From positions 306,738 to 370,737 of the forward strand of contig NZ_JANLGI010000002.1 in the NCBI RefSeq assembly GCF_024655635.1: a stretch of 64,000 nucleotides of DNA, given 5' to 3'. Positions 33,831 through 44,478 of this stretch are shown here, piece by piece; positions within the stretch are counted from its first letter, which is position 1, and each line of letters starts with the position of its first letter. This stretch comes from Allobosea sp. 47.2.35. Lineage in GTDB: Bacteria > Pseudomonadota > Alphaproteobacteria > Rhizobiales > Beijerinckiaceae. The notes beneath the pieces were generated by a model. The model saw only the letters and a program-made list of their open reading frames with translations, made no database searches and was not told the origin of the DNA. Made by a program: the position numbers and the translations under genes.

Positions 33831-35282
33831 ATGAACGCGACGGTGAAGCCGCCGGTGCGGCGCGAGGCGATGCGCATCGCCGGCAAGCTGGTCACGACCG
33901 ACGACGTGGTCGAGGTCCACAATCCCTATGACAACAGCGTGGTCGGCCTGATCCCGGCCGCCCGGCCCGAGCATGTCCGCGAGGCCTTTGCCAAGGCCAA
34001 GGCCTTCAAGCCGAAGCTCTCGCGCTACGAGCGCCAGCAGATCCTGCAGAAGACGGCCGAATTGCTGCGCGACCGCAAGGAGCTCTTCGCCAAGCTGATC
34101 ACGGCCGAGGCCGGCCTGTGCTGGAAGGACTCGCTCTATGAGGCGAGCCGCGCCTATGACGTCTGGTCCTTCGCGGCGCAGCTCACCATCAAGGACGATG
34201 GCGAGATGTTCTCCTGCGACATCTCGCCGAACGGCAAGGCGCGCAAGATCTTCACGACGCGCCAGCCGCTGCTCGGCGTGATCTCGGCGATCACTCCGTT
34301 CAACCACCCGCTCAACATGGTCAGCCACAAGCTGGCCCCGGCAATCGCGACCAATAACCGGCTCGTGCTGAAGCCGACCGAGCTGACGCCATTGACCGCG
34401 CTGGCGCTCGCCGACGTGCTCTACGAGGCCGGCCTGCCGCCGGAGATGCTCTCGGTCGTCACCGGCAATCCCTCTACCATGGGCGATGCGATGATCACCG
34501 ATCCCGATGCGGATCTGGTGACCTTCACCGGCTCGGTCCGCGTCGGCAAGCACATCGCCGACAAGGCCGGCTACAAGCGCATCGTGCTCGAACTCGGCGG
34601 CAACGACCCGCTGATCGTGATGGAGGATGCCGATCTCGACAAGGCAGCCGAGCTCGCCGTTACCGGCGCGACCAAGAACTCTGGCCAGCGCTGCACGGCG
34701 GTGAAGCGCATCCTGGTGGTCGAGAGCGTCGCCGATGCTTTCTCCAAGCTCGTCGTCGAGAAGGCGAAGAAGCTGAAATGTGGCGATCCGATGGACCCGG
34801 AGACCGATGTCGGCTGCGTCATCAACGCTCGCTCGGCCTCGCTCTTCCAGGCCCGCGTCGACGACGCCGTCACCAAGGGCGCCGAGGTGCTCTACGGCAA
34901 GCGGGCGGAAGGGGCGCTGTTCCACCCGACCGTGGTCGACAAGATCCCCTACACCTGCGAGCTGGTGCATGAGGAGACCTTTGGTCCGGTGATCCCGATC
35001 GTCCGCGTGCCCGACGACATCGCCGAGGTGATCCGGATCTCGAACTCCACCGCCTATGGTCTCTCTTCCGGCATCTGCACCAACCGCTACGATTACATCC
35101 AGCGCTTTGTTGCCGATCTCGAGGTCGGCACGGTCAATCTCTGGGAAGTCCCGGGCTACCGGATCGAGATGTCCCCCTTCGGCGGCATCAAGGATTCCGG
35201 CCTCGGCTACAAGGAGGGTGTCGTCGAGGCCATGAAATCCTTCACCAACGTCAAGACGTGGTCCATGCCCTGGACCGCGTGA
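33831..35282 (+). CDS. phnY: Phosphonoacetaldehyde dehydrogenase
   Basis: A 483-residue NAD-dependent aldehyde dehydrogenase. Catalytic Cys is in [11 protein letters not shown] and the general base Glu in VLELGGNDP; the NAD-binding stretch includes [21 protein letters not shown]. In the phnWAY arrangement known from Sinorhizobium this enzyme oxidises phosphonoacetaldehyde to phosphonoacetate, linking PhnW to PhnA. A strong terminator follows the gene. Confidence 0.93.
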   Translation: MNATVKPPVRREAMRIAGKLVTTDDVVEVHNPYDNSVVGLIPAARPEHVREAFAKAKAFKPKLSRYERQQILQKTAELLRDRKELFAKLITAEAGLCWKDSLYEASRAYDVWSFAAQLTIKDDGEMFSCDISPNGKARKIFTTRQPLLGVISAITPFNHPLNMVSHKLAPAIATNNRLVLKPTELTPLTALALADVLYEAGLPPEMLSVVTGNPSTMGDAMITDPDADLVTFTGSVRVGKHIADKAGYKRIVLELGGNDPLIVMEDADLDKAAELAVTGATKNSGQRCTAVKRILVVESVADAFSKLVVEKAKKLKCGDPMDPETDVGCVINARSASLFQARVDDAVTKGAEVLYGKRAEGALFHPTVVDKIPYTCELVHEETFGPVIPIVRVPDDIAEVIRISNSTAYGLSSGICTNRYDYIQRFVADLEVGTVNLWEVPGYRIEMSPFGGIKDSGLGYKEGVVEAMKSFTNVKTWSMPWTA

Positions 35283-35295
35283 ACGAGAAGGCCAG

Positions 35296-35324
35296 CGCAG
35301 GCGGAGCGATCCGCCTGCGTTTTT
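35296..35324 (+). terminator. Rho-independent terminator after phnWAY
   Basis: Perfect ten-base arms CGCAGGCGGA and TCCGCCTGCG enclose GCGA and are followed by TTTTT. It separates the enzyme operon from the transporter genes, which therefore probably have their own promoter or depend on read-through. Confidence 0.85.
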
Positions 35325-35387
35325 GCATGTCAGGGGAAGAAACGTCGAAAGGGCGTTCAAACCGATCATAAAAGAGGGGATGAGAAC

Positions 35388-36407
35388 ATGAAGAACTGGC
35401 TTGCTTCCTGCGTCATCGGCGCCTTCGCGCTCGCGCTTCCGGGTGTCGCTCACGCGCAGAAGACGAAGGTGACCGTCTACACCGCTCTGGAGAACGATCA
35501 GCTTGGGCCGTTCAAGGCCTCGATCGAGAAGGCCGTGCCCGAGGCGGAGGTCGTCTGGGTTCGCGACTCGACCGGCGTCATCACCGCCCGCTTCCTCGCC
35601 GAGAAGGACAATCCCCGCGCCGACATGGTGATGGGCCTGGCAGCGTCGAGCCTGATGATGTTCGAGAAGGCCGGCCTGCTCGAAACCTACAAGCCTGCCG
35701 GCGCCGATGCGCTGAAGCCCGTCTTCCGCGACGACAAGGAGCCCTATACCTGGACCGGCATGGACGCCTATCTCGGCGTCGTCTGCTACAACACGGCCGA
35801 GGCCAAGGGCGTGCCGGTGCCCAGCTCCTGGAAGGACCTGCTCAACCCGGCCTTCAAGGGCAAGATCGTCATGCCGCACCCGGCGTCCTCAGGCACCGGC
35901 TACCTGATGGTCGCCGGCTGGCTGCAGAGCATGGGCGAGGCCGAGGGCTGGAAGTTCATGGACGGGCTGCACGAGAATATCGGCGCCTATCTCCATTCCG
36001 GCTCTGCGCCTTGCGTCCAGGCGGCGCGCGGCGAGCGCACCATCGGCCTGGCGCTCGACATGCGCGGCGCCTCAGAGAAGAGCAAGGGCGCGCCGATCGA
36101 GGTCGTGATCCCCAAGGAGGGCGTGGGCTGGGAGATGGAAGCCAGCGCCATCGTCAAGGGTTCGAAGAACCTCGCGCTCGCCAAGAAGATTGCCGACTGG
36201 TCGACGACCAAGGACGCCAACGAGCTCTATTCCAAGACCTATGCCATCGTCGCGGCGCCTGGCGTCGGCACCAAGCCGGCGAACTACCCCGCCAATGCCG
36301 AGGCCGGCATGATCAAGAACGATCTCGGCTGGATGGCCGACAATCGCGACCGCGTGCTCGCCGAATGGTCGAAGCGCTACGAGTCCAAGGCTGCGCCGAA
36401 GAACTGA
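35388..36407 (+). CDS. aepX: 2-Aminoethylphosphonate-type ABC substrate-binding protein
   Basis: A 339-residue periplasmic receptor of the iron/Fbp-like fold. The signal peptide ends AHAQ-KT; the mature part opens VTVYTALENDQLGPFKASIEKAVP. Typical later parts are ARFLAEKDNPRADMVMGLAASSL and PHPASSGTGYLMVAGWLQ. Iron receptors of this fold use a Tyr pair; here the SGTGYL and VYTALEND stretches fit the phosphonate subgroup found with phnW. Symbol follows the AepXVW transporter naming and rests on context. Confidence 0.85.
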   Translation: MKNWLASCVIGAFALALPGVAHAQKTKVTVYTALENDQLGPFKASIEKAVPEAEVVWVRDSTGVITARFLAEKDNPRADMVMGLAASSLMMFEKAGLLETYKPAGADALKPVFRDDKEPYTWTGMDAYLGVVCYNTAEAKGVPVPSSWKDLLNPAFKGKIVMPHPASSGTGYLMVAGWLQSMGEAEGWKFMDGLHENIGAYLHSGSAPCVQAARGERTIGLALDMRGASEKSKGAPIEVVIPKEGVGWEMEASAIVKGSKNLALAKKIADWSTTKDANELYSKTYAIVAAPGVGTKPANYPANAEAGMIKNDLGWMADNRDRVLAEWSKRYESKAAPKN

Positions 36408-36416
36408 GCCTCCGCG

Positions 36417-36449
36417 ATGCCGCCGGGCCGCTTGAGCGGCCGGCGGCAT
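36417..36449 (+). promoter_or_regulatory. Intercistronic hairpin after the phosphonate-binding-protein gene
   Basis: A GC-rich stem starting ATGCCGCCGG and ending CGGCGGCAT, with one bulged G and a TTGA loop, lies directly after the receptor stop. There is no U-run. It probably stabilises the receptor mRNA relative to the ATPase and permease. Confidence 0.55.
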
Positions 36450-36526
36450 GGTCTGTGCAAGACGTAACGGGAAGTCCCGCCGATGCGCGGGGCGGATCTC
36501 TGCCCGTTCAGATGAAGGCCGGCACG

Positions 36527-37629
<1,103 letters not shown>

Positions 37630-37633
<4 letters not shown>

Positions 37634-39345
37634 GCGATCTCGCACCGCCCCTGACCATGGCCGACACGCCCGTGAAAGTCTCGACGCCGCGGATCAGCGA
37701 GCGCCATGTCGCCGGCGCGCTGATCCTGGCGCTCTGCGCGGTGCTGGTGCTGATCATCGCGCTGCCGCTCTGGGCGCTGCTCTCCAAGAGCCTGGAGAAT
37801 ACGGACGGCAAGTTTGTCGGGCTCGCCAACTTCGTCAGCTACGCGACGACGCCCTCGCTGTTCTATTCGCTGCTGAACAGTCTGCTCGTCGCTGGCGCGA
37901 CGACGGCGATCGTCGTTCCGCTCGCCTTCCTCTATGCCTATGCGCTGCGCCGCAGCTGCATCCCGGCCAAGGGTGCCTTCTATGCCGCGGCGATGATCCC
38001 GGTCTTCGCGCCATCGCTGCTGTCCGGCCTCGCGCTGATCTATCTCTTCGGCAACCAGGGCTTGCTGAAATCCTGGATGATGGGCGCCTCGCTCTACGGG
38101 CCCGTCGGCATCATCGCCGCCGAGGCGCTCTACAGCTTCCCGCATGCGATGCTGATCCTCGTCACGGCGCTCGCGCTCTCGGATGGGCGCCTGCGCGAGG
38201 CGGCGGACGCGATGGGCACCTCGCGCTGGCGCATCTTCCATACGATCACCTTGCCGGGCGCGCGTTACGGCGTGATCAGCGCGACCTTCGTCGTCTTCAC
38301 CCTGGTCATCACCGATTTCGGCATTCCCAAGGTCATCGGCGGGCAATTCAGCGTGCTGGCGACCGATGCCTACCGGCAGGTCGTCGGCCAGCAGAATTTC
38401 CCGATGGGCGCCGTCGTCGGCATCATCCTGCTGGTGCCGGCCGTGCTCGCCTTCTTCGTCGACCGCGTCGTGCAGAGGCGCCAGAGCGCCATGCTCTCGG
38501 CCCGCGCCGTGCCTTACGTCCCCAAGCCGGACCGGCGCCGCGACCTCGCGCTGCTCGGCTTCGTCAGCCTGATCGCGCTCGCCATCGTCGGCCCCTACGC
38601 AGTCGCTTTCTGGGGCTCCTTCGTCAAATACTGGCCCTATAATCTCTCGCTGACGCTGGGCAATTACGACTTCTCGGCTGTGGAGCCCGATGGCTGGGGC
38701 CCCTATCGCAACTCGCTGCTGCTCGCTTCGCTGACGGCGGTGATCGGCACGGCGCTGATCTTCACCGGCGCCTATCTCATCGAGAAGGTGAAGCTGTTCC
38801 CGCGTTTGCGCGCCTTCGCCCAGTTCCTGGCGATGCTGCCGATGGCGGTGCCCGGTCTCGTGCTCGGCCTCGGCTATGTCTTCTTCTACAATGCCGGCTG
38901 GAACCCGCTTGGCTTCCTCTATGGGACGCTGGCGATCCTGGTGATCAACACCGTTGCGCATTTCTACACGGTCGGGCACATCACGGCGCTGACCAGCCTG
39001 AAGCAGCTCGACGGCGAGTTCGAGTCGGTCTCCGCTTCGCTCAAGGTGCCGTTCTGGTCGACCTTCCGCCGCGTGACGGCACCGATCTGCCTGCCGGCGA
39101 TCCTCGACATCGCGGTCTATGTCTTCGTCAACGCGCTGACCACGGTTTCCGCCGTGATCTTCCTTTACGGGGCCGACACCAAGCTCGCCTCCATCGCCAT
39201 CGTGCATATGGACGAGGCCGGCGCCATGGCCTCCGCCGCGGGCATGGCGAGCGTCATCATGGTCACAGCGATTGCCGTGAAGCTCGCCCATGTCGGCCTC
39301 GACCAACTGGTCTTCGGCCGTCTGCAGCAATGGCGCCAGCGCTAG
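37630..39345 (+). CDS. aepW: Phosphonate ABC transporter permease, two fused halves
   Basis: A 571-residue permease in which two six-helix permease units are fused, as in FbpB and the 2-aminoethylphosphonate permeases. The two coupling loops are LREAADAMGTSRWRIFHTITLPGARYGV in the first half and FESVSASLKVPFWSTFRRVTAPICLPAI in the second. A hydrophilic linker near residues 275-305 separates the halves. It is the last gene of the transporter unit. Confidence 0.9.
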
Positions 39346-39428
39346 GCACGGGTTGCGGCAGCGGGCATTGCCTCGCCGCTGTGGGTCGCTAGGCTGCGGA
39401 ACCGAACCGCGAAAGATCGAGACCAGCC

Positions 39429-40160
39429 GTGCGCCTTGGAGTGATTGCCGACATTCATGGAAACCTGCCGGCGCTCGAAGCGGTGCTGGCCAGGCTCGAC
39501 AACCTGTCCGTCGATCGCCTGATCAATCTCGGCGACTGCGCCTCCGGCCCGCTCTGGCCGGCCGAGACGGTCGCCTTGCTGCGCTCGCGCGAGATCAGTC
39601 ATGTCCGGGGCAATCACGACCGCGTGCTGGGCGCTGCCTCGGCCCTCGGGCTGGGCGAGTCCGACAGCTACGCCTGGCAGGCGCTCGATCCGGAAGCCCG
39701 TGCTTGGCTCGCCGGCCTGCCGACCGAGATCAGGGTCGAGGGCGCTCTTTGCTTCCACGCCACGCCGGACCATGACGAAACCTACTTGATGGAAGAGGTG
39801 CATGACGGCCATCTCGTGCCATCGCCGATCGCGGCGATCGAGCAGCGCCTCGCCGGGCGGACAGCGCCGCTGATGCTCTGCGGGCACAGCCATCTGTCGC
39901 GCGCGGCACGGCTGGCTTCCGGCGCGATCGTGCTCAACCCCGGCAGCGTCGGGAACCCGGCCTATCGCGACACCAATCCGGCCCATGTCTCCGAGAGCGG
40001 CATGCCGCATGCCCGCTTCGCCGTGGTCACGCTCGGCGCGGAGATCGCGATCGAGCATCATCTCGCCATCTACGACTGGGCTCATGCGGCGCGCCGTGCC
40101 GAGCAGAACGGGCGCGCCGATTGGGCGCATGCATTGCGGACGGGAACAGCGCTGTCCTAG
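39429..40160 (+). CDS. Calcineurin-like metallophosphoesterase
   Basis: A 243-residue YfcE/MPP-type phosphoesterase. The dinuclear metal motifs are LGVIADIHGNLPAL (D-x-H), INLGDCASG (GD), VRGNHDRVLG (GNHD), CFHATP and MLCGHSHLSRAARL (GHSH). The GTG at 39429 is the likely start, with no strong ribosome site. It follows the phosphonate permease by 83 bases and its stop interlocks with the convergent LysR stop at CTAG. It may hydrolyse a phosphodiester such as a phospholipid-like or glycerophospho ester, or act elsewhere; substrate unknown. Confidence 0.87.
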   Translation: MRLGVIADIHGNLPALEAVLARLDNLSVDRLINLGDCASGPLWPAETVALLRSREISHVRGNHDRVLGAASALGLGESDSYAWQALDPEARAWLAGLPTEIRVEGALCFHATPDHDETYLMEEVHDGHLVPSPIAAIEQRLAGRTAPLMLCGHSHLSRAARLASGAIVLNPGSVGNPAYRDTNPAHVSESGMPHARFAVVTLGAEIAIEHHLAIYDWAHAARRAEQNGRADWAHALRTGTALS

Positions 40161-41026
40161 CCGCGCAGGACCCGCGCCAGCGCGAAGAAGGCGTGGATCG
40201 CCTTGCTGTTGCGGCGCTCGTGCAGGCAGATCAGCTTCTCGTGCATCAGGAGCGGCGGCCCGTCGAGCGGGATGCGGGCGAGCCCTGGATCGTCCTCGCC
40301 GAACTCGGCCGCCGAGACGAAGCCGATCCCGCCGCCGGCCGCGACGATGGCGCGTACCGCCTCGCGGCCTTCCGCTTCGACGGCGTAGCTCAGCGTGACT
40401 CCCTGTTCCGCCGCCCGCTGTTCCAGCAATTGCCGCGTGCGCGACCCGCGCTCGCGCATGACAAGCGGCCATGTCGCCAGCTCCTGTAGTGAAAGCGCTG
40501 GACGCGCTGCCGCAGAGTGACCCTTCGCGGCAAAGGCGATGATCGGCGAGACATTGAGCGGCAGAACCGCGAAAGGCCGCTCGTCGGCGAGTTCCCCGAG
40601 CACGCCGATCTCGGCATCGTAGCCGATCAGCGTCTCGACGATGCTGCCGGTATTGCCCTGCGCGATCGAGACCTGGATGCCGGGATGGTGCTCACGGAAG
40701 GCGGTGAGCACATCGAGAACGTGATGCACGGAATCGGCAACGATCCTGAGCGCGCCCGTCCGCAGCGAGCGCTCTTCCTGCAAAAGCTCCAGCGCCTCGC
40801 CCTCGGCCCCGAACAGGCGATGCGTGACGGCGAGCAGCCTCTGGCCGGCCGGCGTCAGGACGACCTGGCGATGGCGGCGGCTGAACAGCGCGACGTCGTA
40901 TTCCTCCTCCAGCTTGCGGACCTGGTCCGAGATCGCCGGCTGGGTGAGGTTGAGCGCCAGCGCCGCCTTCGAGAAGCCGCCGGACAGCGCGACCTGATGG
41001 AAGGCTCGGAGCTGGACGTGACGCAT
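40157..41026 (-). CDS. LysR-family regulator, phosphonate locus (right)
   Basis: A 289-residue LysR regulator, paralog of that at 30432-31310. Shared stretches include LRIVADSVHHVLDVL, a PG-plus-GN segment (HHPGIQVSIAQGNTG), MRERGSRTRQLLE and EAVRAIVAAGGGIGFVSAAEF. HTH: FHQVALSGGFSKAALALNLTQPAISDQVRKLEEEYD. It is divergent from the PbfA-like gene. The likely effector is a second aminophosphonate such as the hydroxylated one; this is inferred. Confidence 0.9.
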   Translation of the reverse strand: MRHVQLRAFHQVALSGGFSKAALALNLTQPAISDQVRKLEEEYDVALFSRRHRQVVLTPAGQRLLAVTHRLFGAEGEALELLQEERSLRTGALRIVADSVHHVLDVLTAFREHHPGIQVSIAQGNTGSIVETLIGYDAEIGVLGELADERPFAVLPLNVSPIIAFAAKGHSAAARPALSLQELATWPLVMRERGSRTRQLLEQRAAEQGVTLSYAVEAEGREAVRAIVAAGGGIGFVSAAEFGEDDPGLARIPLDGPPLLMHEKLICLHERRNSKAIHAFFALARVLRG

Positions 41027-41062
41027 GGCGGGCAGAGCCTCGTATGGACGATGCCGAATGGT

Positions 41063-41105
41063 ATCGCTGAAATTTATACTTGGATATGAAATAGCGATTT
41101 TTCAG
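41063..41105. promoter_or_regulatory. Nested inverted repeats between LysR and the PbfA-like gene
   Basis: ATCGCT (41063-41068) pairs with AGCGAT (41093-41098), and CTGAAA (41067-41072) pairs with TTTCAG (41100-41105). Between them is the AT-rich TATACTTGGATAT. The block lies in the divergent 142-base gap and is a candidate LysR binding and promoter region. Confidence 0.45.
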
Positions 41106-41168
41106 ATCAATGTGGCACAGTCATTGTGACCTTCGACAGCGCTCCACCAGCGCGAACCGAGGTTTTCC

Positions 41169-42530
41169 ATGCGCGCCGAAACCGCAGCCATCGTCCATAC
41201 CGAGGGTGAATCCAACACCTCCGCGGCGCGTAGCGATTGGTCGGCCGGGATCGGCGACGCGGGAACCCGCGCGCTGCTCGCGCGCGACTCCGCCACCTTC
41301 CTTCACCAGAGCCTGTCCAGCCCCTGCCTCACCGCCATCGCCAAGGCGGAGGGCATCTGGATCGCGGATACGATGGGGCGCCGCTACATGGATTTCCATG
41401 GCAACAGCGTCCACCACATCGGCTATGGCCATCCGCGCCTGAAGGAGGCGATCAAGGCGCAACTGGACGATCTCTGCTTCGCGCCGCGCCGCTTCACCTG
41501 CGAGCCTGCGGTCGAACTGGCCGAGACGCTCGGGCGCCTGGCGCCGGGCGATCTCGGCAAAGTGCTCTTCACCACCGGCGGCTCGGATGCGATCGAGGTG
41601 GCGCTCAGGCTCGCCCGCGCCGCGACGGGCCGCTTCAAGACCCTGTCCTTCTGGGACGCCTTCCACGGTGCCGGATTCGGCGCCTCCAGCGTCGGCGGCG
41701 AAGCGACCTTCCGCTCGGGGATCGCCGGGCCGCTCCTGCCGGGCGCCGAGCATGTCGCGCCCTGGGGCACCCGCAACTGCGCCTATGGCCATGACAATCT
41801 GGAGGATTCGGCGCGCGCCTGCGCCCGCATGATCTCCTATGTGCTGGCGCGGGAGGGGGATGTCGCGGCCGTCGTCGCCGAGCCGATGCGGGCGACGCCC
41901 TATCCGCCTGCACCCGGCTTCTGGAAGAGCGTGCGCGAGGCCTGCGACCGGCACGGCACGCTCCTGATCTTCGACGAGATCCCGACCGGGCTCGGCAAGA
42001 CCGGGCGCTTCTTCGCCCATGAGCATGACGAGGTGCAGCCCGACATGGTCGTGCTCGGCAAGGCGCTGGGCGGCGGCATCCTGCCGATCGCTGCGGTGGT
42101 CGCGCGGCGCGATCTCGATGTCGTCGGCGGCTATGCGATCGGCCACTACACCCATGAGAAGAACCCGGTCACCACCCGCGCTGCACTGACCACGATCAAC
42201 ATCATCCGCGAGGAGGGGCTGACGGAGCGCGCCGCCGAGCTCGGCGCCCATGCGATAGAGCGTTTGCGCCATTTCGGCGCGAGCAGCCCGGCGGTCGGCG
42301 ACGTGCGCGGGCGTGGCCTGCTGTTCGGGGTCGAGCTGGTCTCCGATCGCGATGCCTGGACGCCCGACAATGCCCTGGCCGAGCGTGTCTATTACCGCTG
42401 CCTTGAAGCGGGCCTGAGCTTCAAGATCAGCCAGGGCAATGTGCTGACTCTGTCGCCGCCGATGGTGATCGCGCGGGCCGATCTCGAACGCGCGCTCGGC
42501 ATTGTCGAGCAGGCGATCCTGGCCGGCTGA
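41169..42530 (+). CDS. pbfA: Class III PLP enzyme, likely (R)-1-hydroxy-2-aminoethylphosphonate ammonia-lyase
   Basis: A 453-residue fold-type I PLP enzyme of the class III aminotransferase group. The PLP lysine lies in MVVLGKALGGGILPIAAVV; FTTGGSDAIEVALRLARAATG and LLIFDEIPTGLGKTGRF are typical. The N-terminal part (FLHQSLSSPCL, then MDFHGNSVHHIGYGHPRL) resembles the PbfA subgroup, which eliminates ammonia from (R)-1-hydroxy-2-aminoethylphosphonate to give phosphonoacetaldehyde, the substrate of PhnY. The flanking phosphonate genes and the PhnW-type paralogous LysR support this. A GABA- or polyamine-type transaminase is the alternative, given gabD nearby. Confidence 0.68.
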   Translation: MRAETAAIVHTEGESNTSAARSDWSAGIGDAGTRALLARDSATFLHQSLSSPCLTAIAKAEGIWIADTMGRRYMDFHGNSVHHIGYGHPRLKEAIKAQLDDLCFAPRRFTCEPAVELAETLGRLAPGDLGKVLFTTGGSDAIEVALRLARAATGRFKTLSFWDAFHGAGFGASSVGGEATFRSGIAGPLLPGAEHVAPWGTRNCAYGHDNLEDSARACARMISYVLAREGDVAAVVAEPMRATPYPPAPGFWKSVREACDRHGTLLIFDEIPTGLGKTGRFFAHEHDEVQPDMVVLGKALGGGILPIAAVVARRDLDVVGGYAIGHYTHEKNPVTTRAALTTINIIREEGLTERAAELGAHAIERLRHFGASSPAVGDVRGRGLLFGVELVSDRDAWTPDNALAERVYYRCLEAGLSFKISQGNVLTLSPPMVIARADLERALGIVEQAILAG

Positions 42531-42540
42531 GGGGATTATG

Positions 42541-43551
42541 ATGAAGGCTGTCCGCACCGACCGGGAACTGGAATGCCCGGAGATTGACGCCGGCTTGCGT
42601 GCGCGGGGCGTCGACCTCGTCACGCTCCCCGACGGGATTTCGGAGGAGACGCTGATGCGGGAGGTCGCCGACGCCGACCTGCTGTTGATGTGCTACACGC
42701 CGGTCACCGCGCGGGTGATCGCGGCGGCGCCTCGCCTCAAGGGCATCGTCAAATACGGCGTCGGCATCGACGCGATCGACATCCCCGCCGCGATCGCGCG
42801 CGGCATCCCGGTCGTCAATGTGCCTGAATATGCCGAGGAAACGGTCGCCGAGGGCGCTTTCGCCCTGATGATCGCGCTGGCGAAGCGCCTGCCGGAGATC
42901 GGCGGTGCCATGCAGAGTGAAGGCTGGATCTGGCCGGCGGCACACTGGATCGGCCGCGACATCTCTGGCGCGACGTTGGGACTTGTCGGCACCGGCAGGA
43001 TCGGGCGCAGCATGGCGCGGATGGCGGGGCAGGGATTTCGCGCGCGCGTCCTCGGCTACGATCCGCATGTCGATGCCGTGACGATGGCAGAGGCCGGAAT
43101 CGAGAAGGTCGACGACCTCCACGCGATGCTCCGGCAATGCGATCTGGTCTCGCTCCACAGCGTCCTGAACGACGCCACACGCCACATCATCGGCCGCGCC
43201 GAGCTCGCTTGCCTCAGGCCGGATGCCATCCTCGTCAATGTCTCGCGTGGCGCGCTGATTGACGAGGCGGCGCTGGTCGAGGCCGTGCTGGCGGGGAAGC
43301 TCGGCGGCGTCGGGCTCGACGTCTACAGCCAGGAGCCGCTCGCCCGCTCCGGGCACCCGCTCAGCCCGCTTTTCGGCCGCAATGACGTCATCCTGTTCCC
43401 GCACCTGACCTTCTTCACGCTCGAGGCGATGCGGCGCCTCTCCGACGACACGCTGGCGCGCTGCTTCGAGATATTGGACGGCCGGCCCGTGCAGATCCGC
43501 TCGCACGACCCGCGCCTGCGGGCGCAGACGCGGAATGTCGCCTTCGCCTGA
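42541..43551 (+). CDS. D-isomer-specific 2-hydroxyacid dehydrogenase
   Basis: A 336-residue NAD-dependent dehydrogenase of the SerA/LdhA/PtxD superfamily. The Rossmann motif is LGLVGTGRIGRSMARMA; the catalytic triad is Arg in LVNVSRGALID, Glu in VYSQEPL and His in LFPHLTFF. The substrate domain has IVKYGVGIDAID. There is no ACT domain. It follows the PbfA-like gene by about ten bases and is surely co-transcribed. A phosphonate-related 2-hydroxy acid or a 2-oxoacid could be the substrate; I cannot tell. Start at the second of two adjacent ATGs. Confidence 0.85.
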   Translation: MKAVRTDRELECPEIDAGLRARGVDLVTLPDGISEETLMREVADADLLLMCYTPVTARVIAAAPRLKGIVKYGVGIDAIDIPAAIARGIPVVNVPEYAEETVAEGAFALMIALAKRLPEIGGAMQSEGWIWPAAHWIGRDISGATLGLVGTGRIGRSMARMAGQGFRARVLGYDPHVDAVTMAEAGIEKVDDLHAMLRQCDLVSLHSVLNDATRHIIGRAELACLRPDAILVNVSRGALIDEAALVEAVLAGKLGGVGLDVYSQEPLARSGHPLSPLFGRNDVILFPHLTFFTLEAMRRLSDDTLARCFEILDGRPVQIRSHDPRLRAQTRNVAFA

Positions 43552-43556
43552 AGGAG

Positions 43557-44462
43557 CTAGCGGAAGATCACCGTGCGACGGCCGGCGAGCATCACCCGGC
43601 GCTCGATATGGAGCCTCAGCGCCCGCGCCAGCACGACCGCCTCGATATCGCGCCCGGCGCTGACCAGATCGTCTGGCGCCAGCGAATGATCGGCGCGGCC
43701 GACGTCCTGATCGATGATCGGGCCTTCGTCGAGATCGGGCGTGACGTAATGCGCGGTCGCGCCGATCAGCTTCACGCCGCGATCATAGGCCTGATGATAG
43801 GGCTTGGCGCCCTTGAAGCTCGGCAGGAAGGAGTGGTGGATGTTGATCGCCCGCCCGTCCAGCGCCCGGCAGAGATCGTTCGACAGCACTTGCATGTAGC
43901 GGGCGAGCACGACCAGCGAGGAGTTCGTCTCCGCGACGATCTCGAGCAGGCGCGCCTCTTGCTCGGCCTTGGTCGCGGGCGTCACCGGGAGGTAGTGGAA
44001 GGGGATGCCGTAGCTCTTGGCCAGCGCCTCGAAATCCCGGTGATTGGAGACGATGGCGGGAATTTCGATGTTGAGATTGCCGGTCGCCTGCCGGAACAGC
44101 AGGTCGTTTAGGCAATGGCCGAAGCGAGAGACCATCAGGAGCACGCGCGCCGGGGCGGCCGCATCGACCGTATCCCAGTCCATCCGGAAGGTGCCGGCGA
44201 TGCCGTCGAATTCGCGGCGGAACGCGGCCTCGTCGAAGCGTTCACCGGCCGCGAAGGCGACGCGCATGAAGAAGCGGCCGTCGCGCGGATCGCTGAACTG
44301 TGCGCTTTCGAGGATGTTGCAGCCGTGACGGTAGAGCACGCCGCTGACGGCATGGACGATGCCCGGCCGGTCCTCGCAGGACAAAGTCAGGATGCGGTCG
44401 GGCTTCTGCACCTTGAAGTCCCGGCTCAGGGCGGGGGCATGCGCGGAATGGGCTTCGGTCAT
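43557..44462 (-). CDS. purU: Formyltetrahydrofolate deformylase
   Basis: A 301-residue enzyme hydrolysing 10-formyl-THF to formate and THF. The N-terminal ACT domain opens RILTLSCEDRPGIVHAVSGVLYRHG; the catalytic formyltransferase-like domain has VLLMVSRFGHCLNDLL, IVSNHRD, VLARYMQVLS and INIHHSFLPSFKGAKPYHQAYDRGVKLIGATAHYV with the catalytic His and Asp region. It ends the leftward operon, 16 bases after the FAD/GcvT oxidase. PurU regenerates free THF when an oxidase loads it with one-carbon units. Confidence 0.93.
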   Translation of the reverse strand: MTEAHSAHAPALSRDFKVQKPDRILTLSCEDRPGIVHAVSGVLYRHGCNILESAQFSDPRDGRFFMRVAFAAGERFDEAAFRREFDGIAGTFRMDWDTVDAAAPARVLLMVSRFGHCLNDLLFRQATGNLNIEIPAIVSNHRDFEALAKSYGIPFHYLPVTPATKAEQEARLLEIVAETNSSLVVLARYMQVLSNDLCRALDGRAINIHHSFLPSFKGAKPYHQAYDRGVKLIGATAHYVTPDLDEGPIIDQDVGRADHSLAPDDLVSAGRDIEAVVLARALRLHIERRVMLAGRRTVIFR

Positions 44463-44478
44463 GGTCTCGTCGTCTCGC

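Noticed and set aside
33759..35879. Long leftward open frame opposite phnY and the aepX start
   Set aside because: The sense strand encodes a complete aldehyde dehydrogenase and receptor; the antisense peptide has no recognisable domain.
41113..41127. Sigma-54-like TGGCAC-N5-TTGT before the PbfA-like gene
   Set aside because: The essential -12 GC is GT here, and LysR regulators do not activate sigma-54 promoters.
42541..43551. Phosphite dehydrogenase (PtxD) as the identity of the 2-hydroxyacid dehydrogenase
   Set aside because: The Lys in IVKYGVG and the catalytic triad are shared by many members of the superfamily, and the surrounding motifs look more like general SerA-type enzymes; no phosphite transporter is present.
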